Below, one piece after another: positions 26,303 to 34,146 of a stretch of 64,000 nucleotides of DNA; positions within the stretch are counted from its first letter, which is position 1; the number at the start of each line of letters is the position of its first letter. Origin of the DNA: Rathayibacter sp. SD072 (GTDB taxonomy: Bacteria; Actinomycetota; Actinomycetes; Actinomycetales; Microbacteriaceae). Location of the stretch: NCBI RefSeq assembly GCF_017355185.1, contig NZ_JADILJ010000012.1:1-64000 (forward strand), read 5' to 3'. The notes under the pieces were generated by a model that was not told where the DNA came from, did no database searches, and saw only the letters and a program-made list of their open reading frames with translations. The position numbers were made by a program, and so were the translations under genes.

Positions 26303-26404
26303 GGTTCTTTCTCTCCTTTGAGAACTCCCGAGTGCGAGATCGGGTGGATGCGCCGCTGCGGCGCGCGAGACAGAACCTAATGACGCGGACGAGTCGGCCG
26401 CGGC

Positions 26405-26435
26405 TTCGGTAACTAAGAGCGGGCTTTCGTAACTA
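26405..26435. promoter_or_regulatory. Direct repeats, candidate response-regulator sites for tctCBA
   Basis: TTCGGTAACTA (26405-26415) and TTTCGTAACTA (26425-26435) repeat with the TAACTA cores exactly 20 bases apart, that is two helical turns. They lie in the divergent gap between tctC and the sensor kinase gene, in a locally AT-richer stretch. This suits binding of the adjacent CitB/DcuR-like response regulator as tandem dimers. Confidence 0.5.
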
Positions 26436-26521
26436 TTGGTCGGGAGCCGCGGGTCTCGATCCGGTCGCGGAGCGACGCGGCACGTCCCGTGGCGCGTCAT
26501 GATGGGCGGGTGGTTCGGGCA

Positions 26522-28135
26522 ATGTCGCTTCGGGTACAGCTCCTGCTCCTGCAGGCGCTGATCGTCGCCGTCGCCGTCGTCGCGACCGGACTCGTCGCCG
26601 GATCGCTGCAGGAGCGCTCGCTGCGCTCCTCCTACCTCGACCGCATGACCGGCGTCGCGCGCTCGGTCGCGAACCTGCCGGCGATCACCGAGGCCTTCGA
26701 CGACGAGGACCCCTCGATCGTGATCCAGCCGATCGCCGAGGTGATCCGGGAGGCGTCGGACGTCACCTACGTCGTCGTGACCGACCGCACGGGCGTGCGC
26801 TTCTCGCATCCCGACACCGAGCGGATCGGCGAGCGCGTCTCGACCGACCCGTCGGTGCCGCTCGCCGGGCAGACCTTCGTCGGCACGCAGACCGGCACGC
26901 TCGGGGAGTCGTGGCGGGTCAAGGTGCCGGTGTTCGGCTCCGACGGCGAGGTGATCGGCACGGCCTCGGTCGGGATCCTCGAGTCGGCACTGCGGAAGGA
27001 CTTCCTCGGGCACCTGAGCTGGCTGCTCTGGGCCATGGCGGGGGCCGCGGTGCTCGGGATCTTCGGGGCCGCCTGGGTCACCGCGATCATCCGCCGCCGG
27101 ATCTTCCGCCTCGAGCCCGAGGAGATCGCGTCGCTCGTGACGCAGCAGGAGACGATGCTGCACCGGCTCTCGGAGGGCGTGGTGACGGTCGACGCGAGCG
27201 GGCGGATCGTGCTGGTCAACGACGCGGCGACCGCGCTGCTGGGCTGGTCCCCGGATCCGACCCAGCCTCCTCCGCTGGCGCGCGACGTGCTCGAGCCGTC
27301 GCTGCTCGAGGTGCTCGAGTCGGGCGAGCGCGAGGGCCGGCTGGTCCTCGCGGGCGAGCGGATCCTGATCGCGCGCGGCACCGGCACCCGCCGCGGCGAT
27401 CGCACGGTCGGCGCGACCCTCCTGCTCCGCGACCACACCGAGCTGCACCAGCTGATGCAGGACACCGACGGCGCGCAGTCGCTCGCCGCCGGCCTGCGCG
27501 CTCAGGCCCACGAGTTCGCGAACACCATGCACGTCGTCTCCGGGCTGCTGGAGCTCGACTGCGTCGACGAGGCGCGCGCGTTCATCGCGCGGCTCGGCAG
27601 CGGGGGGCCGCTCGGAGTCGGCGGCGCGATCGCGCCCGAGATGCTGATGGAGGATCCGGAGCTCACGGCGCTGCTGATGGTCAAGAGCGCCCACGCGCGC
27701 GAGCTGCGGATCGACCTCGCCGTCTCCGCGACTCCCGAGGCCGAGTCCCTCGCCGGACGCCTGCCCTCGACCCTGCGCGACGACGTCGTCACCGTGGTGG
27801 GCAACCTCGTGGACAACGCCCTCGAGGCCTGCTCGGCCGGGCACCGCGTGCGCGTGCAGTTCTCGATCGACGCGGGCGACCTCGTCATCGAGGTCGATGA
27901 CGACGGAGTGGGGATCCCGCCGGAGCAGCGCGAGCAGGTCTTCGAGGAGGGCGTGTCGTCCAAGGGCGGCCGCGATTCCGGGGTGCGCGTGCACGGCCGC
28001 GGCATCGGCCTCGCGCTCGTGCGCCGGGTCGCGCAGCGCAACCGGGGCGCGGTCGCGGCCGGGGCGTCGGAGTGGGGAGGGGCGCGTCTCACCGCGCGCC
28101 TGCACCTCCCGCCCGTGGCCGTGGGGGTGTCGTGA
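26522..28135 (+). CDS. CitA/DcuS-type sensor histidine kinase
   Basis: A 537-residue membrane kinase. One span lies near residues 5-25, an extracellular PAS-like sensor at ~30-155 (including VTYVVVTDRTGVRFSHP), and a second span near 165-190. A cytoplasmic PAS domain (LSEGVVTVDASGRIVLVN) follows, then the phosphoacceptor His330 in AHEFANTMHVVSGLLEL, an H-box typical of citrate/C4-dicarboxylate sensors. The ATPase has NLVDNALEA, DDGVGIP and GRGIGLALVRR. It probably senses the carboxylate carried by TctCBA. I chose ATG 26522; a longer start at 26489 would add 11 residues. Confidence 0.85.
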   Translation: MSLRVQLLLLQALIVAVAVVATGLVAGSLQERSLRSSYLDRMTGVARSVANLPAITEAFDDEDPSIVIQPIAEVIREASDVTYVVVTDRTGVRFSHPDTERIGERVSTDPSVPLAGQTFVGTQTGTLGESWRVKVPVFGSDGEVIGTASVGILESALRKDFLGHLSWLLWAMAGAAVLGIFGAAWVTAIIRRRIFRLEPEEIASLVTQQETMLHRLSEGVVTVDASGRIVLVNDAATALLGWSPDPTQPPPLARDVLEPSLLEVLESGEREGRLVLAGERILIARGTGTRRGDRTVGATLLLRDHTELHQLMQDTDGAQSLAAGLRAQAHEFANTMHVVSGLLELDCVDEARAFIARLGSGGPLGVGGAIAPEMLMEDPELTALLMVKSAHARELRIDLAVSATPEAESLAGRLPSTLRDDVVTVVGNLVDNALEACSAGHRVRVQFSIDAGDLVIEVDDDGVGIPPEQREQVFEEGVSSKGGRDSGVRVHGRGIGLALVRRVAQRNRGAVAAGASEWGGARLTARLHLPPVAVGVS

Positions 28136-28803
28136 CCGCCCCGCTGTCGGTCGTCATCGTCGACGACGACTCCGCCATCGCCGCCCTGCACGAGCGCTTC
28201 GTCGCCGCGCATCCGGGCTTCGAGGTGCGGGAGGTGGCGGGAGACGGACCGTCGGCCGTCGCCGCGATCCAGGCGCACCACCCCGACGTGGTGCTGCTCG
28301 ACTTCCACCTGCCCGGCTTCTCGGGGCTCGACGTGCTGCGCGCGGTGCGGGCGACGGCGGGGCCGCAGCCCGACTTCATCGCGGTCACGGCGGTGCGGGA
28401 TGTGGAGAGCGTGCGCGCGGCTCGAGCGGCCGGGGTGCACCACTACCTCGTGAAGCCGTTCAGCGCGACGGCGCTGCGGAACCGGCTGGACGAGGTGGCG
28501 CACGACCGGCGGTTGTTCGAGGGGGCGGCGGGGCTGCACCAGGACGAGATCGACGTGCTCTTCACCTCGGGCGCGCGGGCGCAGGCGCTGCCGAAGGGGC
28601 TGAGCACCGAGACGCTCGCCTCCGTGCAGGGGGCGCTGCGTCCGGATGCGGACGCGTCGGCCACCGAGGTCAGCGTCGCGGTCGGCATCTCACGGGTGAG
28701 CGCGCGGCGCTACCTCGAGCACCTGGTGGCGTCGGGCCGCGCGGCGCGGACGCTCCGCTACTCCACGGGGCGCCCGTCGAGCGTGTACACGCTGGTGGAG
28801 TGA
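28132..28803 (+). CDS. CitB/DcuR-type response regulator
   Basis: A 223-residue regulator with a receiver domain: acidic pocket VIVDDDSAI, phosphoacceptor Asp57 in VLLDFHLPG, Thr in FIAVTAV, and Lys in HYLVKPF. A C-terminal helix-turn-helix follows (TEVSVAVGISRVSARRYLEHLVA). This layout is that of CitB/DcuR-like regulators. The GTG start overlaps the kinase stop by four bases. It likely activates tctCBA from the repeats at 26405-26435. Confidence 0.87.
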   Translation: MTAPLSVVIVDDDSAIAALHERFVAAHPGFEVREVAGDGPSAVAAIQAHHPDVVLLDFHLPGFSGLDVLRAVRATAGPQPDFIAVTAVRDVESVRAARAAGVHHYLVKPFSATALRNRLDEVAHDRRLFEGAAGLHQDEIDVLFTSGARAQALPKGLSTETLASVQGALRPDADASATEVSVAVGISRVSARRYLEHLVASGRAARTLRYSTGRPSSVYTLVE

Positions 28804-29096
28804 CCGGGCGTCCGGATCCCGCGGATCTCCCTACGCCACTGTGCGGCTACTCGATCAGCGAGACGCGCGCGAATCGGGCCCTGCGCCTCCGTCAGCGCCC
28901 GGTTCGCGACCACTCGCCGCACCAGGGCTCGCTGAGTCGGCCCGAAACGGAGCCCACGGAGACGGCAGGCCCCACCCGGCGACGACTCGCCCGCCCCCGG
29001 CTGGTCGAGGAGCACCGCAGGCGCGTATCGAGACCCCCCGGGACACGCGGATCTCGATACGCCCGCTCCGCGGGCTACTCGATCAACAGAGGAGCC
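28804..29096. repeat. Gap with three palindromic repeat elements
   Basis: No gene is seen. Elements lie at 28822-28860 (GGATCTCC...CTCGATCAGCG), 29000-29038 (inverted, CTGGTCGAGG...TATCGAGACCCC) and 29049-29093 (GGATCTCGATACGCCCGC...CTCGATCAACAG). They separate the rightward response regulator from the leftward lacI gene. Confidence 0.75.
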
Positions 29097-30125
29097 TCAG
29101 GCCCCCGCGACCGTCGACCCGCGGACCAGCAGCTCCGTCGGCATGATCGTCACGCGCTCGACCGTCTCACCGGCGAGCAGCCGCACCAGCACCTCGGCCA
29201 TCGTCGAGCCGAGCTCGGTCGAGGGCTGGCGCATCGTGGTGATGGGCGGGTCGGCCGCCTGCGCGAAGTAGTCGCCGTCGAAGCCGGCGAGCGCCACGTC
29301 GCCGGGCACCGAGAAACCGCGCTCGCGCAGGGCGCCCAGCGCTCCCGCCGCCATCTGGTCGTTGGAGGCGAAGACCGCGTCGATCGGGCGGCCGGAGTCG
29401 AGCAGACGGTGCATCGCCGCGGCTCCGTCGGCGGGCGAGTAGTCGCCGATCTCGACGCGGGAGTCGTCGAGCCCGGCCTCGCGCACCGCGTCGCGCCAGC
29501 CGAGCAGGCGGTCGACGGCGGCGGGCATGTCCTGACGGCTCGCGATCATGGCGGGCTCGCGCCGGCCCAGGCCGAGCAGGTGCTCGGTGATCGCGCGCGC
29601 CGAGGCGATGTTGTCGACGTCGACGAAGTAGCTCCCCTGGCCCTCATCGCTGAGCGGCCGGCCGCCGAAGACCACGGGGAGGCTCGTGCCGAGCCGTGCG
29701 TAGGAGTGGTCGCCGCTGTGGTGCGAGACGACGAGCGCCCCGTCGACGTTGCCGCCGAGGAGGTAGCGCCGTGTCTTCTCGGGCGCCGCCTCCGACGCGA
29801 TGACGATGTTCAGCGTGTACGCGGTGTCGGCGAGCCGGAGCGCCGCCCCCTGCACCACCGAGGCGAAGAACGGATCCGCGAACACCTTGGCGGTCGACTC
29901 CGGCACCACGAGCGCGATGACCTCGGTCTTGCGGCTGGCGAGCGAGCGGGCGGCGCGGTTCGGCACGTAGCCGAGCTCCTCGATCGCCTTGCGCACGGCC
30001 TGGGCCGCGTCGTCCTTCACCCGCGGGGAGTTGTTGACGACGCGGCTGACCGTGGAGCGCGAGACGCCGGCACGGGCGGCGACCTCTTCGAGCGTCGGGG
30101 CGGCGGAGGCGGTGTCGGGACTCAT
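29097..30125 (-). CDS. LacI family transcriptional regulator (CebR-like)
   Basis: A 342-residue regulator. The helix-turn-helix is TLEEVAARAGVSRSTVSRVVNN (~residues 11-32), with a hinge helix ELGYVPNRAARSLASRK, then a periplasmic-binding-like sugar domain with FASNDQMAAGAL and VALAGFDGDYFA. It is the last gene of the leftward binding-protein/permease operon, 61 bases after the second permease. The operators with the AGCGCT core upstream of that operon (33666-33779) are its likely targets. A beta-glucoside or cello-oligosaccharide inducer is an inference from operator similarity. Confidence 0.85.
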   Translation of the reverse strand: MSPDTASAAPTLEEVAARAGVSRSTVSRVVNNSPRVKDDAAQAVRKAIEELGYVPNRAARSLASRKTEVIALVVPESTAKVFADPFFASVVQGAALRLADTAYTLNIVIASEAAPEKTRRYLLGGNVDGALVVSHHSGDHSYARLGTSLPVVFGGRPLSDEGQGSYFVDVDNIASARAITEHLLGLGRREPAMIASRQDMPAAVDRLLGWRDAVREAGLDDSRVEIGDYSPADGAAAMHRLLDSGRPIDAVFASNDQMAAGALGALRERGFSVPGDVALAGFDGDYFAQAADPPITTMRQPSTELGSTMAEVLVRLLAGETVERVTIMPTELLVRGSTVAGA

Positions 30126-30186
30126 GGGGGGCCTCTCGGTTCAGTGCTCCGAGGGTAGTGGAGCCGCGACGCCGCTCGGCGCCCCT

Positions 30187-31107
30187 CTATCCCTTGACCG
30201 CGCCGCTCATGATGCCGGCAATCAGCTGGCGTCCGGCGAGCACGAAGAGCACGAGCAGCGGAACGATCGACATCACGGCTCCGGTGAGCACGATCGAGTA
30301 GTCGATGTAGTAGCCGGACTGCAGCTGCGCGAGCGCCGTCTGCAGGGTCGGGTTCGTCGGGTTCAGCACGATCAGCGGCCAGAGGAAGTCCGTCCACGCC
30401 ATCATGAACGTGAACAGCGCAAGGATCGCCATGGCCGGACGGGCGGCGGGGACCGCCACGGTCAGGAACGTGCGGAACTGGTTCGCCCCGTCCATCCGGG
30501 CCGCCTCGATCAGCTCGTCCGGGATCACGTCGATCAGGTACTGGCGCATGAAGAACACGCCGAACGCGGTGACGAGGGTCGGCACGATGACCGCCCCCAG
30601 CTCGCCGGTCCAGCCGAGCTGGCGCATCAGGATGAACAGCGGGATGATGCCCAGCTGCGTCGGGATCGCCATCGTCGCCACGACCGTGATCATCAGCCCG
30701 TCGCGTCCGCGGAACCTCAGCTTCGCGAAGGCGTAGCCGGCCAGCGTCGAGAACGTCACGACCGAGACGGTGATGACGCCCGAGACGATGATGCTGTTCA
30801 GCAGCGCCGTCCAGAACGGGAGGGCGTCGAACACCTTCGCCGCGTTGGCGAGGAAGTTGCCGCCCGGCACCATCGGCAGCGTCTCGCTGCGGGTGGCGTT
30901 GGTGCCGCTCGCGACCACGAACGACCACCAGAGCGGGTAGGTCGAGCCGAGGATGAACGCGCTGAGCAGTCCGTAGACGAGGAAGCCGGGGCGGTCGACC
31001 CGGCCGGCGCCCTTCCGGCGGCGACGCGGCTCCTTCGCGGCGGCCTCCCCCTCGACGGGGCGGCGGACCGGGAACGCGGCTGATCGGGCGGGGGCGGGGG
31101 CGGTCAT
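30187..31107 (-). CDS. Carbohydrate ABC transporter permease (MalG-type)
   Basis: A 306-residue permease with a basic N-terminal tail of ~35 residues and six membrane spans. The ATPase-contact EAA motif is ELIEAARMDGANQFRTFLTVAVP near residue 205. The C-terminus (GAVKG) is typical of this subfamily. It overlaps the MalF-type permease gene by four bases. No ATPase gene is nearby, so a shared MsiK-type ATPase elsewhere is expected, as for most actinobacterial sugar transporters. Confidence 0.9.
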   Translation of the reverse strand: MTAPAPARSAAFPVRRPVEGEAAAKEPRRRRKGAGRVDRPGFLVYGLLSAFILGSTYPLWWSFVVASGTNATRSETLPMVPGGNFLANAAKVFDALPFWTALLNSIIVSGVITVSVVTFSTLAGYAFAKLRFRGRDGLMITVVATMAIPTQLGIIPLFILMRQLGWTGELGAVIVPTLVTAFGVFFMRQYLIDVIPDELIEAARMDGANQFRTFLTVAVPAARPAMAILALFTFMMAWTDFLWPLIVLNPTNPTLQTALAQLQSGYYIDYSIVLTGAVMSIVPLLVLFVLAGRQLIAGIMSGAVKG

Positions 31108-32225
31108 CGCTCGCTCGCTTTCTGGCCGAGGCCGGTGGAGGACAGGAGGGGGTCGGTCGCGGCGATCTCGTCGGCGCGGTCGGCCGACGACGCCAGCACG
31201 GCCGCGGCCTTGCGCTGCGCCCGCTTGCCGAGCACCCGGTTCTCGACCGAGGCGATCCTCCGCGAGACCGCGAAGTTCACCAGCCCGATCAGCACGATCA
31301 GGAGGAACAGCAGCCACGCGATCGCGGCCGCCTCGCCGAAGTTGCCGCGGAAGAACGCCATCTCCCAGAGGTAGAGGACGGTGGTCTGGAACTGGCGGTC
31401 CGAGCCGCCGATGCCGCCCGCGTTCGACACGTCGAAGAGGCGCGGCTCGGCGAAGATCTGCAGTCCGCCGATGGTCGCCGTGATGACGACGAAGATCAGG
31501 GTCGGGCGGATGTTCGGGATCGTGATCGAGACGAAGCGGCGGAACGCGCCGGCTCCGTCGATCGCGGCCGACTCGTGCAGATCGCGGGGCACGGCCTGCA
31601 TCGCGGCCAGGAGGATCAGGGCGTTGTAGCCGGTCCAGCGCCAGTTGACCATCGAGGCGATGGCGACGTGGCTGGCCAGGCGGTCGTTGATCCAGTCGAT
31701 CTGGGGGACGCCGATCAGGCCGAGGAGGTTGTTGGCCAGGCCGTCCTGCTCGCTGAAGACGCTCGAGAAGATGAGCGCCACGGCGACCGGGGACACGATG
31801 TAGGGCAGCAGCACGCTCATCCGCCAGAAGGTCCTGGCGCGCAGCGACTGGTCGAGAGCGGCCGCCAGGAGGAGCGCGACGAGCAGCTGGGGGATCGTGG
31901 ACAGCAGGAAGATGCTGACGGTGTTGACGATCGAGTTCCAGAAGAACCGGTCGCCGAGCACGGCCGCGAAGTTGCCGAGTCCGACGAAGTCGCCCTGGCC
32001 CTGCAGCAGCTCCCAGTCGTAGAGCGAGACGACGAGCGTGTAGACGAGGGGGAACGCGCCGGTGATCGCGAAGAGCAGGAAGAACGGCGAGATGTAGAGG
32101 TACGGAGAGGCCTTCACATCGAAGCGGCCGAGCCGCTGGCGGAAGGTCAGGGGGACGCGGGGCGCGGCGGGCCGCCCGCCCCTGGGCGGTGTTGCCGTCG
32201 CCGGCGGGGTCAGTGTGCTCGTCAT
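31104..32225 (-). CDS. Carbohydrate ABC transporter permease (MalF-type)
   Basis: A 373-residue permease with six spans and the EAA-like loop DLHESAAIDGAGAFRRFVSITIP near residue 225. The N-terminal ~40 residues are proline/alanine-rich and basic. The C-terminal ~50 residues after the last span are an unusually long polar tail (NRVLGKRAQRKAAAVLASS onward). It partners the MalG-type permease downstream. ATG 32225 follows a weak ribosome-binding site beyond the hairpin at 32253-32291. Confidence 0.88.
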   Translation of the reverse strand: MTSTLTPPATATPPRGGRPAAPRVPLTFRQRLGRFDVKASPYLYISPFFLLFAITGAFPLVYTLVVSLYDWELLQGQGDFVGLGNFAAVLGDRFFWNSIVNTVSIFLLSTIPQLLVALLLAAALDQSLRARTFWRMSVLLPYIVSPVAVALIFSSVFSEQDGLANNLLGLIGVPQIDWINDRLASHVAIASMVNWRWTGYNALILLAAMQAVPRDLHESAAIDGAGAFRRFVSITIPNIRPTLIFVVITATIGGLQIFAEPRLFDVSNAGGIGGSDRQFQTTVLYLWEMAFFRGNFGEAAAIAWLLFLLIVLIGLVNFAVSRRIASVENRVLGKRAQRKAAAVLASSADRADEIAATDPLLSSTGLGQKASER

Positions 32226-32252
32226 GGCGCGATCGCTTTCCTCGGAGGGAGG

Positions 32253-32291
32253 GGCTCCCACCCGGCGGAACGGTGCCGCCGGGTGGGAGCC
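32253..32291. terminator. Hairpin between binding-protein and permease genes
   Basis: GGCTCCCACCCGGCGG and its exact complement are separated by seven bases (16-bp perfect stem, very GC-rich). It lies between the binding-protein stop (32321) and the permease start (32225). It probably stops or stabilises part of the transcripts so that the binding protein exceeds the permeases. Confidence 0.75.
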
Positions 32292-32320
32292 AGTCGGGAG
32301 GGAGGGGTGGGAGAGGCGCG

Positions 32321-33640
32321 TCAGTCGACGAGCTCGCCGAGGAGCTTCAGCGCCTCGGCCCAGGCGGCGTCGCCGTCGAGCTCACCGCGGTCGACCTTCT
32401 GCAGCACGGGGCCGAAGACGTTCTCCTGGATGAGCGAGTCGTCGGGTCCCTTGTACTGGGCGACGACGCCCTCGGCGCGCTTCGCGAGGATCGCACCGGT
32501 GGGCGAGTCGTTCAGCGCCGGGTCCGGCTCAGCGGCGGAGGCGAGCTCCTCCTGAGCGGCGAGGGTGCTCGGGAACGGACCGGCCGCCTCGAACGCCTTG
32601 ATCTGCTGCTCGGGCTCGCTCAGCCACGAGGCGAGGGCCGCGGCTTCCGCCGGATGCTCCGACTGCGTCGGGACCGAGAGGAAGGAGCCGCCCCAGTTGG
32701 CCGCGCCGCCGGGGAAGACGTCCGCGAAGTCCCAGCCGGTGCTCGCGGGGTCGCCGCCTCCGGCCTCCACGCCGCCCTTGAGGGTGCCGAACATCCACGC
32801 GGGGCAGACGAAGGTGGCGAAGGTCTGGTCGGTGAACGACTTGCCCTTGTTCCAGTCCCAGGCCTTCTGACCGGCCGAGAGGCCGGAGGCCGCGGCGTCG
32901 GTCAGCTGGCCCCAGCGCTCCTCGAGCTCGGGGTTGCCCTCGATGTTGAGCTCGCCGTCGGCGGTGTAGTACCCCTCGGGCAGCTGGTTGACCATGGCGT
33001 TCCAGACGAATCCGGAGTGGTCGAACCAGGCCTTGCCGGTCGCGTCGTTGTACTGCTTCCCCGCGGCGAAGTAGTCGTCCCAGGTCGCGTCCGCGCCGCC
33101 GAGAAGCTCGGCGACGGACTCGCGATCGGTGGGGAGTCCGGCGGCCTCGAAGGCGGCGGTGCTGTAGCAGAGGCCCTCGGGGCCGATGTCGGTGCCGTAG
33201 CCGATGACGCGTCCGTCGGGGTCGGTCGCCTGCTCGTACTTCCAGTCGACCCAGTCGGCCTTGCGGTCCTCGATGCCGTGGTCGCGGAGGTCCACGAACT
33301 GGTCCGAGACCTCCATGATCTGGCCGAGCCAGCCCTCCTCGATCGCGAGGACGTCGGCGAGGCCCGAGCCCGCTGCGAGCTTGGTGAAGGCGTCGGTGCG
33401 GGCGTTGCCGCCGGTGTCGATGTTGTTCGGGACGATGGTGATCCCGGGGTTCGCCTCCTCGTACTCCGCGTAGAGGTCGTCGAACCCCATCGCGTTGAAC
33501 GTGGTGACGGTCAGTTCGATGTTCTCGCCCTCTGCGGCGTCGGATCCGGATGACGAGCATCCGGTGACGACGAGGGCGAGGGTTGCGGCGCCGGAGATCG
33601 CTGCGGCGATCCTGGCGCGTCGTGATGCGAGCACGGTCAC
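32321..33640 (-). CDS. Carbohydrate-binding lipoprotein of an ABC transporter (family 1)
   Basis: A 439-residue lipoprotein. The signal peptide ends in LVVTGC (Cys near residue 28), followed by a serine-rich linker. The mature part begins IELTVTTFNAMGFDDLYAEYEEANPGI and contains PAWMFGTLKGG and WGGSFLSVP, typical of family 1 sugar-binding proteins. Aromatic residues are plentiful, as expected for oligosaccharide binding. It is the first gene of the operon controlled by the palindromes at 33666-33779. Confidence 0.88.
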   Translation of the reverse strand: MTVLASRRARIAAAISGAATLALVVTGCSSSGSDAAEGENIELTVTTFNAMGFDDLYAEYEEANPGITIVPNNIDTGGNARTDAFTKLAAGSGLADVLAIEEGWLGQIMEVSDQFVDLRDHGIEDRKADWVDWKYEQATDPDGRVIGYGTDIGPEGLCYSTAAFEAAGLPTDRESVAELLGGADATWDDYFAAGKQYNDATGKAWFDHSGFVWNAMVNQLPEGYYTADGELNIEGNPELEERWGQLTDAAASGLSAGQKAWDWNKGKSFTDQTFATFVCPAWMFGTLKGGVEAGGGDPASTGWDFADVFPGGAANWGGSFLSVPTQSEHPAEAAALASWLSEPEQQIKAFEAAGPFPSTLAAQEELASAAEPDPALNDSPTGAILAKRAEGVVAQYKGPDDSLIQENVFGPVLQKVDRGELDGDAAWAEALKLLGELVD

Positions 33641-33665
33641 TCCTTCGTGATGGGATGGGCACGCC

Positions 33666-33779
33666 GGGGAGCGCTCTCACGCGTGACTGCTGCGTCCGTG
33701 AGAGCGCTCTCACGAGGTGTAGGGCGAGTGTACGAACACTTCCGCAGAGAGGTCAAGAGTTTCGAGAGAGCGCTCTCAT
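33666..33779. promoter_or_regulatory. Three LacI/CebR-type operators upstream of the sugar operon
   Basis: Three palindromes with core AGCGCT lie upstream of the binding-protein gene. 33697-33714 is perfect (CGTGAGAGCGCTCTCACG). 33765-33778 is AGAGAGCGCTCTCA. 33666-33679 is GGGGAGCGCTCTCA, with two mismatches. They resemble the TGGGAGCGCTCCCA site of CebR-type regulators. Three sites over about 110 bases would allow looping repression by the LacI protein encoded at the end of the operon. Confidence 0.75.
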
Positions 33780-33854
33780 AACGGTCCGGTCACCGTCGTG
33801 AAGCCGACTGCGGGTCGGGAATTCCGGCGGGTCGCGTCCTGCGGAGGGGTGCGG

Positions 33855-33926
33855 CGCAGAACCTCGGCCGAGAGCGGTGCTCAGCGACGATCGTGCGCGA
33901 GCGGCACTCGTGGCCGAGGTTCTGCG
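33855..33926. repeat. Long inverted repeat upstream of the sugar operon
   Basis: CGCAGAACCTCGGCC (33855-33869) and its exact complement (33912-33926) are 42 bases apart, with weaker pairing inside (GCGGTGCT against AGCGGCAC). It lies beyond the operators and before the end of the leftward secreted-protein gene. It could be a terminator-like structure or a regulatory hairpin. Confidence 0.6.
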
Positions 33927-34084
33927 TCGGCGTCTGCACAGGAACCCCCGTCCACGCGGCACCGGCACCAGGAGTGAACACCCCTGGTCGATCCGTCACG
34001 GACGGTCGCCTCCGAGCGATCCGAGCGGCCGTTCGCGACGGATCGACGCGGGAGACCCGATCGTTCGTGACAGATGGACGGAGA

Positions 34085-34144
34085 CCCGACCGTTCGTGAC
34101 GGATGGACGGACACGCGCCCGCCGATCCGTCACGAACGGTCGGG
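34085..34144. terminator. Terminator-like hairpin with a 20-bp perfect stem
   Basis: Positions 34085-34104 (CCCGACCGTTCGTGACGGAT) pair exactly with 34125-34144, with a 20-base loop. It begins just after the stop codon of the leftward secreted-protein gene, so it is the likely terminator of that gene. Related ATCCGTC/GACGGAT repeats continue upstream to about 33990 and also occur at 8230-8313. Confidence 0.7.
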
Positions 34145-34146
34145 CG

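Noticed and set aside
28804-29096. A small protein gene in the repeat-rich gap after the response regulator
   Set aside because: The open frames consist of palindromic repeat sequence and have no ribosome-binding site.
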